Notes: a model not told the origin generated them from the sequence alone. A DNA stretch of 64,000 nucleotides from Archangium violaceum (GCF_016887565.1 NZ_CP069396.1:10522001-10586000); one strand, 5' to 3'. Counted from the first letter of the stretch, positions 1-8,866 are shown. Made by a program: numbers and translations.

Positions 1-410
1 CGTACGGCCAGCACCACCCAGGAGTGGCCCCAACTGGTCACCGCGTACCTGCGGCTGCTGGCCAGAGGGTCATGGTGCATACCGGCGCCGAATACCTTCA
101 ACCCATGCTTGCGAGCCAGGGTGTCATCAAGAGTGAGCGGCACGGGGCCCGGCGCCAGCAGGGGCACAATGAGGTGGAAGAGCGCCAGGCCCAGCGCGTC
201 CAGGCTCCAGCGCGCCGCGGCGAACAGCCGGTAGTAGGCCGAAAAGTGTTTGGGGCCAGCGGCCCCCACCGCCACCAGCACCCCGGTGAGGGTATGCTTG
301 CCGGCGAACAGCCACCCCTTCACCAGCGTTACCAACGAGCAGAGCGTGGGCGTCGTCATGCTGGCGCCCATTTGCAGCACCAGTTGCAGGAACATGTCGG
401 GCAGCATCAT
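1..410 (-). CDS. IS transposase (DDE superfamily), N-terminal part, cut by window edge
   Basis: Reading leftward from an ATG at 410 gives an open frame that runs off the window, about 136 residues. It reads like the N-terminal part of a DDE-type transposase (IS701-like family): a helical start, then VAVGAAGPKHFSAYYRLF, then LTLDDTLARKHGLKVFGAG, followed by MHHDP and WGHSWVVLAV. The LDDT motif probably carries the first catalytic aspartate; this assignment is from memory of the family. The rest of the catalytic core lies outside the window, so intactness cannot be judged. The right-hand inverted repeat should lie somewhere in 411-700, but I could not define it. Function: DNA transposition. Confidence 0.8.
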   Translation of the reverse strand, partial: MMLPDMFLQLVLQMGASMTTPTLCSLVTLVKGWLFAGKHTLTGVLVAVGAAGPKHFSAYYRLFAAARWSLDALGLALFHLIVPLLAPGPVPLTLDDTLARKHGLKVFGAGMHHDPLASSRRYAVTSWGHSWVVLAV

Positions 411-896
411 GGCGGGTCTCCTGTCGGGCCGAGGCGTTGTCTGTCCCGTTCAGCAACCCACCTCTCCCGTCAGCTTCTCCTTCATGACTTCTAATGTCCT
501 GCTGACGCGCTCTCCAGCTTCGCTCCCCTGTGCCATCTTCAGGCAAGCTGGAAGGCGCCACCGGGAGCGAGGGCTCCTCTGCCCACCAGCTCATCCGCTG
601 CTCGCTCCTCCTGAGCGCTCAAAACTGCGAAACTCGAACTTAGTTCACCTACTACATGGGGCACAGTAATGGTGACCTCTACCTGTGAGGGTAATCTGTC
701 CAACCCCCTGACGCAGCTGCCTCGCCAAGTAGGAGCCACGCCTGGAGGGTAGGATGATTCTGAGCCACCGTGCACATCCTGGATAGGAGACCCGGCCCGG
801 TGCAAACGATAGGTTCAGGCCCTCTCGCGAGTGGGGAGGACATGAGGGGAACGCCTGGAGAAGAAGACCGGGTCGAGCTGAGAGGAAGCAGAGAAG
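411..896. other. Non-coding stretch upstream of the transposase
   Basis: This 486-base stretch holds only weak open frames with poor codon bias, so I see no supportable gene. It probably contains the outer end of the insertion sequence and the flanking chromosomal DNA into which it inserted. No terminal inverted repeat or target duplication could be recognised without the other end of the element. Confidence 0.4.
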
Positions 897-1646
897 GTGG
901 GGCCGTACCTGCTGCGCGAGCAGATGCCGCAGGACGAGCACGGCCGGGGAGCCCTCTATAGGGCCACGAACGAGAAGAACGGGGCTACGGCCCTGGTGCT
1001 CAATCCCGCCACCGTGGAGGGCAAGGTGCCACTGAAGGACTGGCGGGTGCGCTACATCTCCTCGGCCTCTCCCAACTATCTGGCCCTAGAGGTAGAGGAC
1101 TCGCGCTGGTCCGTGGCCTCCGACGGACACTCGGTGGAGGCGCTGGTGTGCCTGTTCGAAGGTGTGCGTGAGGGAATGATGCGCATGGCCGACGCATTCC
1201 CCTCCTCCAGCGAGCCTCACCCCTGGCGGCGACTGGGACTGGTACTGGCAGGCTGCGCTGTGGCGTGCACTCTGGTTTTCGCGCTGCTCCACAGCGCTCC
1301 CGCGTCCCCACCGCCAAGCGAACCGAGCCATGTGGCGAGAACCGCGCGCGAGCCCTTGGACCACGAGGTGCCGATGCATCCCGGAATGTCGGACGCGTTC
1401 ACCAGCGCGCTGGATAACACCACGACCCAGGAACAACCCGGGCTCGCCCGACCCCTGCCGCGCGAGCCTTTCAAAGGGCAGAAGCGCCCCCCCTGCACTC
1501 GCTACACAGAGGTCGAGCTGGTGGGGGCCTGCTGGATGCCTCACGAGTTGAAGGCACAGTGCCCGAATGCCCTCTTTGAGCATCAAGGCAAGTGCTACGC
1601 GCCCGTCTTCACTGCCCCGCCGCCGCCTCAATCGATCGAGCAGTGA
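897..1646 (+). CDS. Membrane protein with a degenerate kinase-like N-terminus
   Basis: A 249-residue protein starting at GTG 897, with AGAGGAAG just upstream. Residues 1-40 (MGPYLLREQ, ALYRAT, ATALVLNP) look like the N-lobe of a Hanks-type Ser/Thr kinase, but the glycine loop and the VAIK lysine are not intact and no catalytic loop follows. A single membrane segment lies at about 112-133, then a Pro/Ser-rich linker and a Cys-containing tail (about 195-245: PPCTRY, GACW, KAQCP, GKCY) with four cysteines that would be extracytoplasmic if the N-terminus is inside. I recall similar stand-alone proteins and kinase C-termini in Cystobacterineae. It is probably not a kinase; the function is unknown. 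Confidence 0.6.
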   Translation: MGPYLLREQMPQDEHGRGALYRATNEKNGATALVLNPATVEGKVPLKDWRVRYISSASPNYLALEVEDSRWSVASDGHSVEALVCLFEGVREGMMRMADAFPSSSEPHPWRRLGLVLAGCAVACTLVFALLHSAPASPPPSEPSHVARTAREPLDHEVPMHPGMSDAFTSALDNTTTQEQPGLARPLPREPFKGQKRPPCTRYTEVELVGACWMPHELKAQCPNALFEHQGKCYAPVFTAPPPPQSIEQ

Positions 1647-1653
1647 CTGCTGA

Positions 1654-3087
1654 TCATTCCCAGTCGTACGCCAGATCGAGGATCTTGCCCGCCGTGTCCA
1701 GGCTGAAGGTCCATTTCAGCGAGACATCCTTGCCATACACCGCTCGATAGATGCGCTTGCGCTGTTCACCGTCCCTACGGTCCTCGAGCAGGCTCATCCG
1801 GTGGAGGGGCGGAAGGAGGGCGTTCTCCGGGGTTCCAAACCCACGCAGTATCGGCAGGAGTTCCTGCTGTGCGCGCGGCGCGAATGCGGCGTCATCGAGC
1901 TTGCCGTTCAACAGGCCCTCCACGGCTCCGCGGAGCACGGTGGTCAGGGCAGGCTCCGAGTCCGTGATGCCCTCGTCCAGCGCGGGCAGAGGCGGCAGGT
2001 AGAAGCTCGCGACGTTGGGAGCCAGGAACGGGAGGAGTCCCTGCTCGTTGGTCAATACGATGACCGTCAGCTTCTTGTCCGGGGCGCGCAGCACGTCGGC
2101 GAGCGAGCCGCCACCGGAATGCCCGAAGGTTGGCAATCCCCGCAGCTTGCCCAGGGTGAACGCCACGCCGAAGCTGCCCGCGCGACCGTCGTTCAGCTTG
2201 AAGGCCGTGGCGGCGACCTGCTGCGTCTTCGGGCTCAGCAGCGTGCCCTGGTCCATGGCCACGGCCCAGCGGGCGAGGTCCTTCACGCAGGAGAACGCTC
2301 CACCGGCGGCATAGGCGTGGACCGGATAGAGGAACCAGACGCGCCGCTGCGCGCCCTCCGCGAAGCGGTAGGTGGTGGCACGGTGCGGAATGACATCCGC
2401 GACGCGCGCCGGCCCTTGCTGCTGCGCATGCTCGTAGCGCGTGCACGAAAAACCGAGCGGCTCGAAGATGCGGCTCCGGAGCAGCTCCTCGAAGCGCTGG
2501 CCCGTGACCTTCTCCAGCACATGGGTGAGCACGACGAAGTCTGTCAGGCCGTATTCGCTGCGCTCGCCGGGCGTATAGGCCAGAGGCTCCTTCCTGGCGG
2601 CCTCGTACCGCTCGGCGACCGAGGCGGCGCTCTCCTGGTCCTCGGGATTGTCTTTCAAACCCGACGTATGGGCGGCAAGGTGCCGGAGGGTGATGGCTTT
2701 CCAGCTTTCCGGCGCATCGGGCAGGTATTTCGAGACAGGCTCGTCGAGACCGAGCTTGCCCTCCTGCACGAGCAGCATCACCAGCGTGCCGGTGTAGATC
2801 TTGGTGGCGGAGGCAACCTGGAACGAGGTGTCGGGCCCGACCTTCGCCTCGGATTCCAGGTCCGCGATGCCGTACGTGGAGATCCTCTCGATCTGACCGT
2901 CACGAACGACGGCCAGGGCCGCGCCGGGGACATGGTGCTTCCTCATGACCGCCTGGATGTAGTCGTCCACGGAATCAGCGGGCGCGCCGCCGCGCGCCTC
3001 GTCGGAGCGCGACGGATTTTGCGTCGCGCAGCCAGCGGCGAGCAGGAGCGAGGCCAGGACCATGCGGTGATGAGCGATTGAGCACAT
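1654..3087 (-). CDS. Beta-lactamase-family serine hydrolase, lipoprotein
   Basis: A 477-residue exported lipoprotein with lipobox LAAGC (Cys20). It belongs to the class C beta-lactamase/DD-peptidase-like family (Beta-lactamase, PF00144). The nucleophile motif is S93-A-T-K96. The second motif is Tyr179 in SEYGL instead of the usual YSN, and a third motif reads HSGGGS in the C-terminal half. A C-terminal region of about 130 residues follows the catalytic domain. Family members hydrolyse esters, D-amino-acid peptides or beta-lactams; the substrate cannot be read here. The Y-G-L motif argues for an esterase or peptidase rather than an antibiotic-resistance enzyme. It lies 106 bases downstream of the DUF2000 gene on the same strand. 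Confidence 0.85.
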   Translation of the reverse strand: MCSIAHHRMVLASLLLAAGCATQNPSRSDEARGGAPADSVDDYIQAVMRKHHVPGAALAVVRDGQIERISTYGIADLESEAKVGPDTSFQVASATKIYTGTLVMLLVQEGKLGLDEPVSKYLPDAPESWKAITLRHLAAHTSGLKDNPEDQESAASVAERYEAARKEPLAYTPGERSEYGLTDFVVLTHVLEKVTGQRFEELLRSRIFEPLGFSCTRYEHAQQQGPARVADVIPHRATTYRFAEGAQRRVWFLYPVHAYAAGGAFSCVKDLARWAVAMDQGTLLSPKTQQVAATAFKLNDGRAGSFGVAFTLGKLRGLPTFGHSGGGSLADVLRAPDKKLTVIVLTNEQGLLPFLAPNVASFYLPPLPALDEGITDSEPALTTVLRGAVEGLLNGKLDDAAFAPRAQQELLPILRGFGTPENALLPPLHRMSLLEDRRDGEQRKRIYRAVYGKDVSLKWTFSLDTAGKILDLAYDWE

Positions 3088-3193
3088 ACGGCCCAGCCTC
3101 CCATTCGCGGATCGAGTGTCAACGAATTCGAGTGACGTACCCCACCCTCCCCCATCCAGGCCGAGGCACGTTCACGGAGGGCTCAGGCGCTCA

Positions 3194-3610
3194 TCACTTG
3201 TGAAGCGACAGTCCCCTCACGGCCTTGTCGACCTGCTTCCGATCGCCGCGCACCGCGAGGCCCACCAGATCGAGATCCTCCGGATTCTCAGCCCGGAGCG
3301 CGGCGCGGTTGGCCTCGTCATTTCCCGTCGAGAACATGGCGCCCACGTAGACGGCGGCGGTCAGTCCCCGCTCGAGGGCGGCCCGGTGCGCGTCCTGGAG
3401 TTGTGCGCGTGTGGCGCTGAAGACGAGCATCGGCTGACCGAGCAGCCGGCTGTAGCGTCGCCCCGCGGCATCCTCGTAGGGCTCGCCGATGGCATCCGGA
3501 GCCGATGCGGCGATGCCGGTGGCGAGAAAGGCGGTGACATTCAACCTCTGCCATATGGCGAGGTCCTCGCGCACGATGAGCGCGACCTTGGTCGTGAACT
3601 GCTCGGGCAT
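3194..3610 (-). CDS. DUF2000 family protein
   Basis: A 138-residue soluble protein matching the DUF2000 family (PF09391), a small alpha/beta fold related to peptidyl-tRNA hydrolase II. Typical features are the N-terminal KVALIVREDLAIWQRLNV, the central FLATGIA and the QPMLVFSATRAQL strand. Residues 90-138 carry YVGAMFSTGNDEANRAAL and the conserved LDLVGLAVRG end. The biochemical role of the family is unknown. The start lies 27 bases after the stop of the AraC gene on the same strand, an arrangement suggesting co-transcription. Confidence 0.85.
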   Translation of the reverse strand: MPEQFTTKVALIVREDLAIWQRLNVTAFLATGIAASAPDAIGEPYEDAAGRRYSRLLGQPMLVFSATRAQLQDAHRAALERGLTAAVYVGAMFSTGNDEANRAALRAENPEDLDLVGLAVRGDRKQVDKAVRGLSLHK

Positions 3611-3637
3611 GTTTTCCTCCGTTGGCGCCGAGCATCC

Positions 3638-4537
3638 TCAGCGGTGGAGGGACTTCCCGTCTGGAACGTTCGTGCAGATCGCACGGTAGGCCGCGGGGGT
3701 CAGCCCGAACGCACGGCGGAACCAGCGGCCCAGGTGGCTCTGGTCGGCGAACCCCACGGCGGCGGCGACGGCCGCGGGAGCCTCGCCCGCCGCGAGCTTC
3801 CGGCGCGCGGCGGCCAGACGCAGTTGCACGAGGTAGGCGTGGGGCGGCAGCCCGTAGGCCGCGCGAAAGGCCCGTGACAACTGAAAGCGGTCCGCGCCGC
3901 AGAGCCGGGCGAGCTCTTCGAGCCCCAGGTCCTGCTCCATCTGCTCGCGCAGCAGGTCACGGGCCCGGCGTGCGGCGCGGGTCGCCGCCCCTCCCGCTCT
4001 GGCCATCACGGACGCGCCGAGGTGGGGATTCAGTGCCTCCGCCAGGGCGTCCAACGCTCCATCCCGCGCGAGCCGCATCTCCGGCTCGTGGAGCATCCAG
4101 AACGCCCGGCGGATGGCGCCCGCGAGCCGGGGTTCGTCATTGAGGATCGCCTGGAAGCCGGCCTGGTGGTGCGGGAAGGCACCGTCCGCCGCCCGGGTAC
4201 AGGTCTCGAGCAACCAGGACGGCTCCAGATAGAGCATCAGGTACGTGAAGCCCGCTTCGCCCCGGGCCTGCCCGTCATGGATCTCTCCAGGTTCGATCAG
4301 GATGACTCGACCCGGCGTGCTGCGGTGAATCGCCCTCCGGCAGGAGAACTCCTGGAGTCCCTGCTCCGTCACCCCGACGAGGTACGCGTCATGAAAGTGC
4401 GGATCGTAGGCATGGCCGGTGAAGTGGGCCCGGATCGTCTCGATGCCCGTGGCCGCATCACGCGAGATGTCGACCCAGTCCTCACCTGGCGCGGAGGCGT
4501 GCGGAGCTCTAGGAGGATGCAAGCGCGTTCCGGACAT
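3638..4537 (-). CDS. AraC family transcriptional regulator
   Basis: A 299-residue regulator. An N-terminal cupin-like sensor (about 40-130, with HFHDAYLVG and the IEPGEIHDG turn) is followed by a C-terminal double helix-turn-helix of the HTH_18 type (about 195-290), including LARLCGADRFQLSRAFRAA and AAAVGFADQSHLGRWFRRAFG. The frame is open for a further 890 bases upstream, but that part has antisense-type composition. The ATG at 4537 fits the family length and begins just before the sensor domain. It most likely controls the downstream DUF2000 gene and perhaps itself; the ligand is unknown. Confidence 0.9.
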   Translation of the reverse strand: MSGTRLHPPRAPHASAPGEDWVDISRDAATGIETIRAHFTGHAYDPHFHDAYLVGVTEQGLQEFSCRRAIHRSTPGRVILIEPGEIHDGQARGEAGFTYLMLYLEPSWLLETCTRAADGAFPHHQAGFQAILNDEPRLAGAIRRAFWMLHEPEMRLARDGALDALAEALNPHLGASVMARAGGAATRAARRARDLLREQMEQDLGLEELARLCGADRFQLSRAFRAAYGLPPHAYLVQLRLAAARRKLAAGEAPAAVAAAVGFADQSHLGRWFRRAFGLTPAAYRAICTNVPDGKSLHR

Positions 4538-4581
4538 CGTTGCGCTGGAATGATAGCACCGCCCCAGGCCTCCACCCGCGG

Positions 4582-5361
4582 CTACTTCCCGGCCGCCGCC
4601 ACCGGCCTGCCACCGGCGCTGGCCGGCACCACCGCGAGCCGGCAGCTCACCGGCAGCGTCAGGGCAACCTCCTCCAGCGATACGGCCCGCTGCTGCACGG
4701 CACCGGGCGGCGTGCACTCCACGGGCGCCAGCGGAGCGGACTCGACCTGGGCGGTGGCGGTGAAGGCGCGGGTGCGCTTCACCCAGAGTTCGAGCAGCTC
4801 GGCACGGTGGGACTCGGGGTCGCGCAGCGCGGGGGCGGGGTCCGCGAACGAGGCGACCAGCTCCTGCTTCTCCGCCTCGGTGGCGGTGGTGCGCGCCAGC
4901 TCGAGCAGCTTCGCCACCAGCGCCGAGCGGCCCCAGAAGTCCAGAGTGGCGGGCAGGGCCACCTCCAGCGCGCCGTGCACCACCACCTGCCCCCGCGCGG
5001 AAGAGTCCGACGACATCTTGCGCCCGTAGCCCGCCGCCTCCACGCCGAAGCCCGACAGACGCGGCACCACCTCGGACTTCGTGGCCTCGGCCGCCGCGCG
5101 CACGTAGCGGTCCACCGCCGCCTTCAGCACCGGCAGGGCCTTCTCGGAGGAGTCCGTCTCCTGGCGCAGGGAGAAGCGCACCACGAGCATGTCCGGACGC
5201 ACCGTCTTGTCCGAATCCACCGCGACCGCTTCCGGAACGCCCGGCGGGCTCGAGAGCGACGAGAAGTCCGACGCGCGTGACACCCCCGCGGATCCACACG
5301 ACGAGGTCCACAGGCAGGACAGCAGCAGGCACGCGGGAAACGAAAGACGGCGCGGGGACAT
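4582..5361 (-). CDS. Exported lipoprotein, possibly SIMPL-like
   Basis: A 259-residue protein beginning with a lipoprotein signal; the lipobox ends TSSC around residue 21. The ATG at 5361 has GGAG about eight bases upstream and directly precedes the charged and hydrophobic signal parts, so I prefer it to the upstream start at 5418. The mature part resembles SIMPL (DUF541) proteins: VAVDSDKTVRPDMLVVRFSL, then a helix suited to pairing of strands (VLKAAVDRYVRAAAEA) and VVVHGALEVALP. The C-terminal segment has two cysteines (VECTPP, VSCRLAV). SIMPL domains occur in periplasmic proteins of mostly unclear function. The assignment is tentative. Confidence 0.6.
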   Translation of the reverse strand: MSPRRLSFPACLLLSCLWTSSCGSAGVSRASDFSSLSSPPGVPEAVAVDSDKTVRPDMLVVRFSLRQETDSSEKALPVLKAAVDRYVRAAAEATKSEVVPRLSGFGVEAAGYGRKMSSDSSARGQVVVHGALEVALPATLDFWGRSALVAKLLELARTTATEAEKQELVASFADPAPALRDPESHRAELLELWVKRTRAFTATAQVESAPLAPVECTPPGAVQQRAVSLEEVALTLPVSCRLAVVPASAGGRPVAAAGK

Positions 5362-5510
5362 GAACAGGGCTCCAGATTCCGGACAGGGTGTGGATACGGC
5401 CACGGCCAGGGACATCACCAGATGGCACCGGGGGCCGGATATCCGCTCGTTGACCGAGTGCCCGTCATCGGCCCGGTGCTCGGACCTGCCCCTCCCTGTA
5501 GACTCCCGCC

Positions 5511-6251
5511 ATGCCCGATGAGTTCCGCTTCTTCGTGGATGGACGCATCCCCGTACTCAAGATGCACTACGAGCCCCGGCCCGGCCCGGCCGTCCTCGTC
5601 CTGCACGGACTTGGTGCGAACGCGGATGCCCAGCGCTGGGAGCTGAACGCGCTCGCCACCTGGGGCCTGAGCGCCATCGGCGTGGACGCCCCGCACCACG
5701 GTGCCCGGCGCGATGCATGGCTCGATGAGATGTCGTGGCTCGGCCCGCCCGAGTCCCATGCCCGCCTGCTTCACGCCATCCTCGAGGCGGCCCATGATGT
5801 CTCACGGGTCATCGACCACGTGGCGTCCGAAGGCCACTGGCCCATCGGGCTCGCCGGCATCTCGTTCGGCGCGTACACGGCGCTGACCGTGGCGGCCAAT
5901 GACTCGCGGGTGCAAGCGACCGTGTCCATCCTGGGCTCGCCGGATTGGACTCCTCGGGAGGGGCCCATCACCGATGAGATTCGCGAGCTGATGCACCACG
6001 CGCCGGTCCACCGCCCGTGGGACTGCGCGCGCCACCCGCTGCTCCTGCTCAACGCGGGCCGCGACAGCGTCGTACCGCCGCATTGGGCCCGCGACTTCGC
6101 ACGGACGCTCTGGGAGTGGCATCCCGGGTTGGGCTCGCACGTCGAGCACTTCGAGTATCCGGAGTCGGACCACATGATGCGGCAGGAGGATTGGGACGAT
6201 GTCTGGCGCCGGGCGCTCGGCTTCCTCCGGCGCCACCTCTACCGCGAGTGA
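5511..6251 (+). CDS. Alpha/beta hydrolase
   Basis: A 246-residue cytoplasmic alpha/beta-hydrolase-fold enzyme. An oxyanion region VLVLHGLGANAD lies at about 24-35. The nucleophile elbow GISFG (Ser at about 121) is followed by an acid-loop region LLLNAGRDSVVPP, and a late His in ESDHMM completes the triad. The size and motifs fit the dienelactone hydrolase/prolyl-oligopeptidase-like esterase group (E. coli YjfP-like). There is no signal peptide. The P450 gene that follows starts 122 bases downstream on the same strand, so co-transcription is possible. The substrate is unknown. Confidence 0.8.
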   Translation: MPDEFRFFVDGRIPVLKMHYEPRPGPAVLVLHGLGANADAQRWELNALATWGLSAIGVDAPHHGARRDAWLDEMSWLGPPESHARLLHAILEAAHDVSRVIDHVASEGHWPIGLAGISFGAYTALTVAANDSRVQATVSILGSPDWTPREGPITDEIRELMHHAPVHRPWDCARHPLLLLNAGRDSVVPPHWARDFARTLWEWHPGLGSHVEHFEYPESDHMMRQEDWDDVWRRALGFLRRHLYRE

Positions 6252-6328
6252 ACGCACCAGAATCTCGAAAAGCGGGAAACAGCGAAGGGGGTGAGCCAGG
6301 AGGGCCGTTCAACTAAAAAGCGTGGGAG

Positions 6329-6351
6329 CCGGGCGGGATGCGCCTGCCCGG
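6329..6351 (+). promoter_or_regulatory. GC-rich hairpin in the leader of the P450 gene
   Basis: A nine-base-pair inverted repeat (CCGGGCGGG / CCTGCCCGG, one G-T wobble) with a five-base loop lies between the hydrolase stop and the ribosome binding site of the P450 gene. It could be a terminator for the hydrolase or a leader structure controlling the P450 gene. Hairpins of this strength also arise by chance in such GC-rich DNA, and no U-tract follows. Confidence 0.35.
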
Positions 6352-6372
6352 GTTCGAGGAGAACTCCCCCCC

Positions 6373-7599
6373 ATGACCGCCCCCACGAGCTCGCCCCTGC
6401 CCTCCTACGATCTCTTCGCGCCGGAGGTGCTGATGAATCAGACGCCGCTGATGCATCGCATCCGCGCCGAGAATCCGTTGGCTTGGATTCCCCAGATGCA
6501 CTCGTGGCTGCTGACGCGCCATGCGGACATCCTCGCGGTGCTGAAGGATCGCCGTTTCGCTCCCTCCAACATGGCGGGCTGGATGGGCCGCCTGACGCCC
6601 GCGGAGCAGGAGGAGCTGCTCCCGATGCGCAAGTCCATCGAGCTGTGGATGGGCCACACCAACGAGAAGGACCACCTGCGCTTCCAACTCCTGCTCAAGC
6701 GCTACTTCACGCCCACCACCGTGGACGGGCTGCGCCCGCGCGTGCGCGAGTTCACCGAGGAGCTGCTCGAGCTCGTGAAGGACCGGGGTGGCATGGACGT
6801 GGTGAAGGACCTGGCCTATCCCCTCCCCGCCAACGTCATCGCGGAGATGCTGGGCGTGCCCACGCGTGATCGCGAGCAGCTCCAGCTCTGGTCGCGCGAC
6901 ATCACGGCCATCTTCACGCCCTCCTCGGACATCCACCAGCTGCGCCGCTGCCAGCGCAGCGTCCTGGAGATGCAGGACTACATGCGGCCCATCATCGCCG
7001 AGCGCCGCCGCGAGCCCCGGCAGGATCTCATCAGCATCCTCGTGGCCGCCGAGAAGGAAGGCGCCATCCACAGCGAGGAGGAGATCGTCACCAACTGCGT
7101 GCTGCTGCTCTTCGCGGGCCACGAGACGACGGCCAACCTCATCGCCAACGGGCTGGTGCTGCTCTTCGAGAACCCCGAGCAGTTCGAGCAGCTCAAGGCG
7201 AAGCCGGAGCTGATGCCCTCGGCGGTGGAGGAGATGCTGCGCTGCGACGGTCCCGCCGGAGCCATCACCCGGGTGAACACCGAGCCGGTGGAGCTGGCTG
7301 GCCGCGCGTTGCCCCCGGGACAGCACATCTTCCTGGCGCTGAGCGCGGGCAACCGGGACCCCGAGGTGTTCCCGGATCCGGACCGCTTCGACATCACCCG
7401 CAAGCCGAACCGGCACATGGCCTTTGGCATGGGAGCCTTCTACTGCCTGGGCGCGGCCCTGGCGCGCATGGAGGCGGACGAGTGCTTCCGCGTCCTGCTG
7501 CGCCGCTTCCCGAACATCCGGCCCGCGTACCAGACGCCCGACTGGCGCCCCACGCCCCCCATCGGTCACCACCTGGAGACGCTGCACGTGAAGTTCTGA
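6373..7599 (+). CDS. Cytochrome P450
   Basis: A 408-residue soluble bacterial-type P450. Visible signatures are the I-helix AGHETTANL (oxygen activation), the K-helix EEMLR (ExxR) and the heme-binding loop FGMGAFYCLG with the axial Cys358. The ATG at 6373 is chosen because GAGGAG lies just upstream and the protein then has normal family length; an upstream GTG at 6322 would add residues of poor composition. It catalyses NAD(P)H-dependent monooxygenation with ferredoxin partners encoded elsewhere. The gene is convergent with a second P450 whose stop is only seven bases away. The substrate is not predictable from sequence. Confidence 0.95.
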   Translation: MTAPTSSPLPSYDLFAPEVLMNQTPLMHRIRAENPLAWIPQMHSWLLTRHADILAVLKDRRFAPSNMAGWMGRLTPAEQEELLPMRKSIELWMGHTNEKDHLRFQLLLKRYFTPTTVDGLRPRVREFTEELLELVKDRGGMDVVKDLAYPLPANVIAEMLGVPTRDREQLQLWSRDITAIFTPSSDIHQLRRCQRSVLEMQDYMRPIIAERRREPRQDLISILVAAEKEGAIHSEEEIVTNCVLLLFAGHETTANLIANGLVLLFENPEQFEQLKAKPELMPSAVEEMLRCDGPAGAITRVNTEPVELAGRALPPGQHIFLALSAGNRDPEVFPDPDRFDITRKPNRHMAFGMGAFYCLGAALARMEADECFRVLLRRFPNIRPAYQTPDWRPTPPIGHHLETLHVKF

Positions 7600-7606
7600 G
7601 CGGGAG

Positions 7607-8866
7607 TCACCCGCTCGCGGTGACGTGGAGCTGTTGGAGGCCGCGGATGACGAATCCGCGGCCGTAGTGCGGGGTATGGGGTTGGGTGAGGCCGAGGCCG
7701 GGAGTGTGCCGGGCGAGGGCGTGGAGGGCGATCTGCATCTCGAGGCGGGCCAGGGGCGCGCCGAGGCAGTAATGGATGCCAAGGCCAAACGTGAGGTGCG
7801 GGCCCTCGGTGCGGTCGAGGTCGATGGCATCCGGCGCGTGGAACTTGCGCGGGTCGCGGTTCCCGGAGGCATACAGCAGGGCGACCTCGGTGCCGCGCTT
7901 CAGGAGGATGTCGCCGTGCTGAACATCCTCGAGCACCCAGCGTTCGAACATGGGAAGGGGCGTGTCGTAGCGGAGGAGCTCCTCCACGGCGCGCTCGAAG
8001 AGGGGCGAGGGACGCTCGGGGTGTTCGCGGGCGTCGCGAACGAGGCGCTCCCAGTGTTCCCTGTGCAGGAGGAGGTTGCGGACGGCGGCGGTCGTGCCGT
8101 TCACGCTGGCCTCGTGCCCCGCGTTGAGGAGCAGGATGCACGTGCCGATGAGCTCGTCCTCGGTGAGGCGGTCTCCGCGTTCCTCCGCTTGGGCGAGGGC
8201 GCTGATGAGATCGTCCCGGGGCGTGACGCGGCGCTCGGAGAGGAGCCGCCGGAGGCAGGCGCTGAACTCGAGGACGGCGTCGTTGGCGGCGCGCTGCTGT
8301 TCCTCCGAGTACCCGAGCTCGTAGAGCTTCACGATCGCCGCGCTCCAGGGGCGCAGCCACTTGCGGTCCGGTTCGGGGACGCCGAGGAGCTCCGCGATGA
8401 CCGTCACGGGCAGGGGTTCGGCGTAGTCCGTGACCAGATCGAAGGGACCGCGCCCGACGAGACCCAGCACCTGTTGCTCCACGATGCGGGTCACACGTCC
8501 ACGCAAGGCTTCCACACGCCTGGGCGTGAACGCTTGCATGACGAGGGCGCGCAGGCGGGTGTGTTTGGGAGGCTCCGCGTCGAGCGGATGGTTGTCCTGG
8601 AAGTGATCGAACGCCGCCTGCCTCGGGTCGGGTGGAGGCCAGCCGAGCTCATCGCGGGACAGGACGTGCGTGATGCTGCGCCCGAGGCGGCGGTCGCGCA
8701 ACAGGGCGCTGATGTCGTCGTAGCGGGTGAAGAACACCTTGTTCCAGCGGGGCTCGAGGAAGACGGGCGTGGTCTCGCGCAGGCGCGCGAGGACCGGGTA
8801 CGGATCTCGGATGAAGTCCGGATCGTTCAGGTCGAGCTCCAGCGTGGGAATGTCGGTGGTGGGCAT
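7607..8866 (-). CDS. Cytochrome P450
   Basis: A 419-residue soluble P450. The I-helix reads NAGHEASVN, with Glu-Ala-Ser in place of the usual E/D-T-T pair, so the proton-relay threonine is replaced by serine. The K-helix is EELLR, and the heme loop FGLGIHYCLGAPLARLE carries Cys367. It is only distantly similar to the neighbouring P450, so the two are not a recent duplication. The gene ends seven bases from its convergent neighbour. The serine replacement is seen in some P450s with unusual oxidation chemistry. The substrate is unknown. Confidence 0.95.
   Translation of the reverse strand: MPTTDIPTLELDLNDPDFIRDPYPVLARLRETTPVFLEPRWNKVFFTRYDDISALLRDRRLGRSITHVLSRDELGWPPPDPRQAAFDHFQDNHPLDAEPPKHTRLRALVMQAFTPRRVEALRGRVTRIVEQQVLGLVGRGPFDLVTDYAEPLPVTVIAELLGVPEPDRKWLRPWSAAIVKLYELGYSEEQQRAANDAVLEFSACLRRLLSERRVTPRDDLISALAQAEERGDRLTEDELIGTCILLLNAGHEASVNGTTAAVRNLLLHREHWERLVRDAREHPERPSPLFERAVEELLRYDTPLPMFERWVLEDVQHGDILLKRGTEVALLYASGNRDPRKFHAPDAIDLDRTEGPHLTFGLGIHYCLGAPLARLEMQIALHALARHTPGLGLTQPHTPHYGRGFVIRGLQQLHVTASG

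Noticed and set aside
24-494. 156-codon plus-strand frame over the transposase
   Set aside because: Opposite strand of the DDE transposase; the predicted sequence is His/Gln/Arg-rich without features.
645-941. 98-codon minus-strand frame and other small frames between 411 and 896
   Set aside because: No ribosome binding site, no coding bias and no recognisable motif; left as non-coding.
4538-5428. N-terminal extension of the AraC frame to 5428
   Set aside because: The extra 297 codons lie antisense to the SIMPL-like lipoprotein and have shadow composition; the ATG at 4537 gives a normal AraC length.
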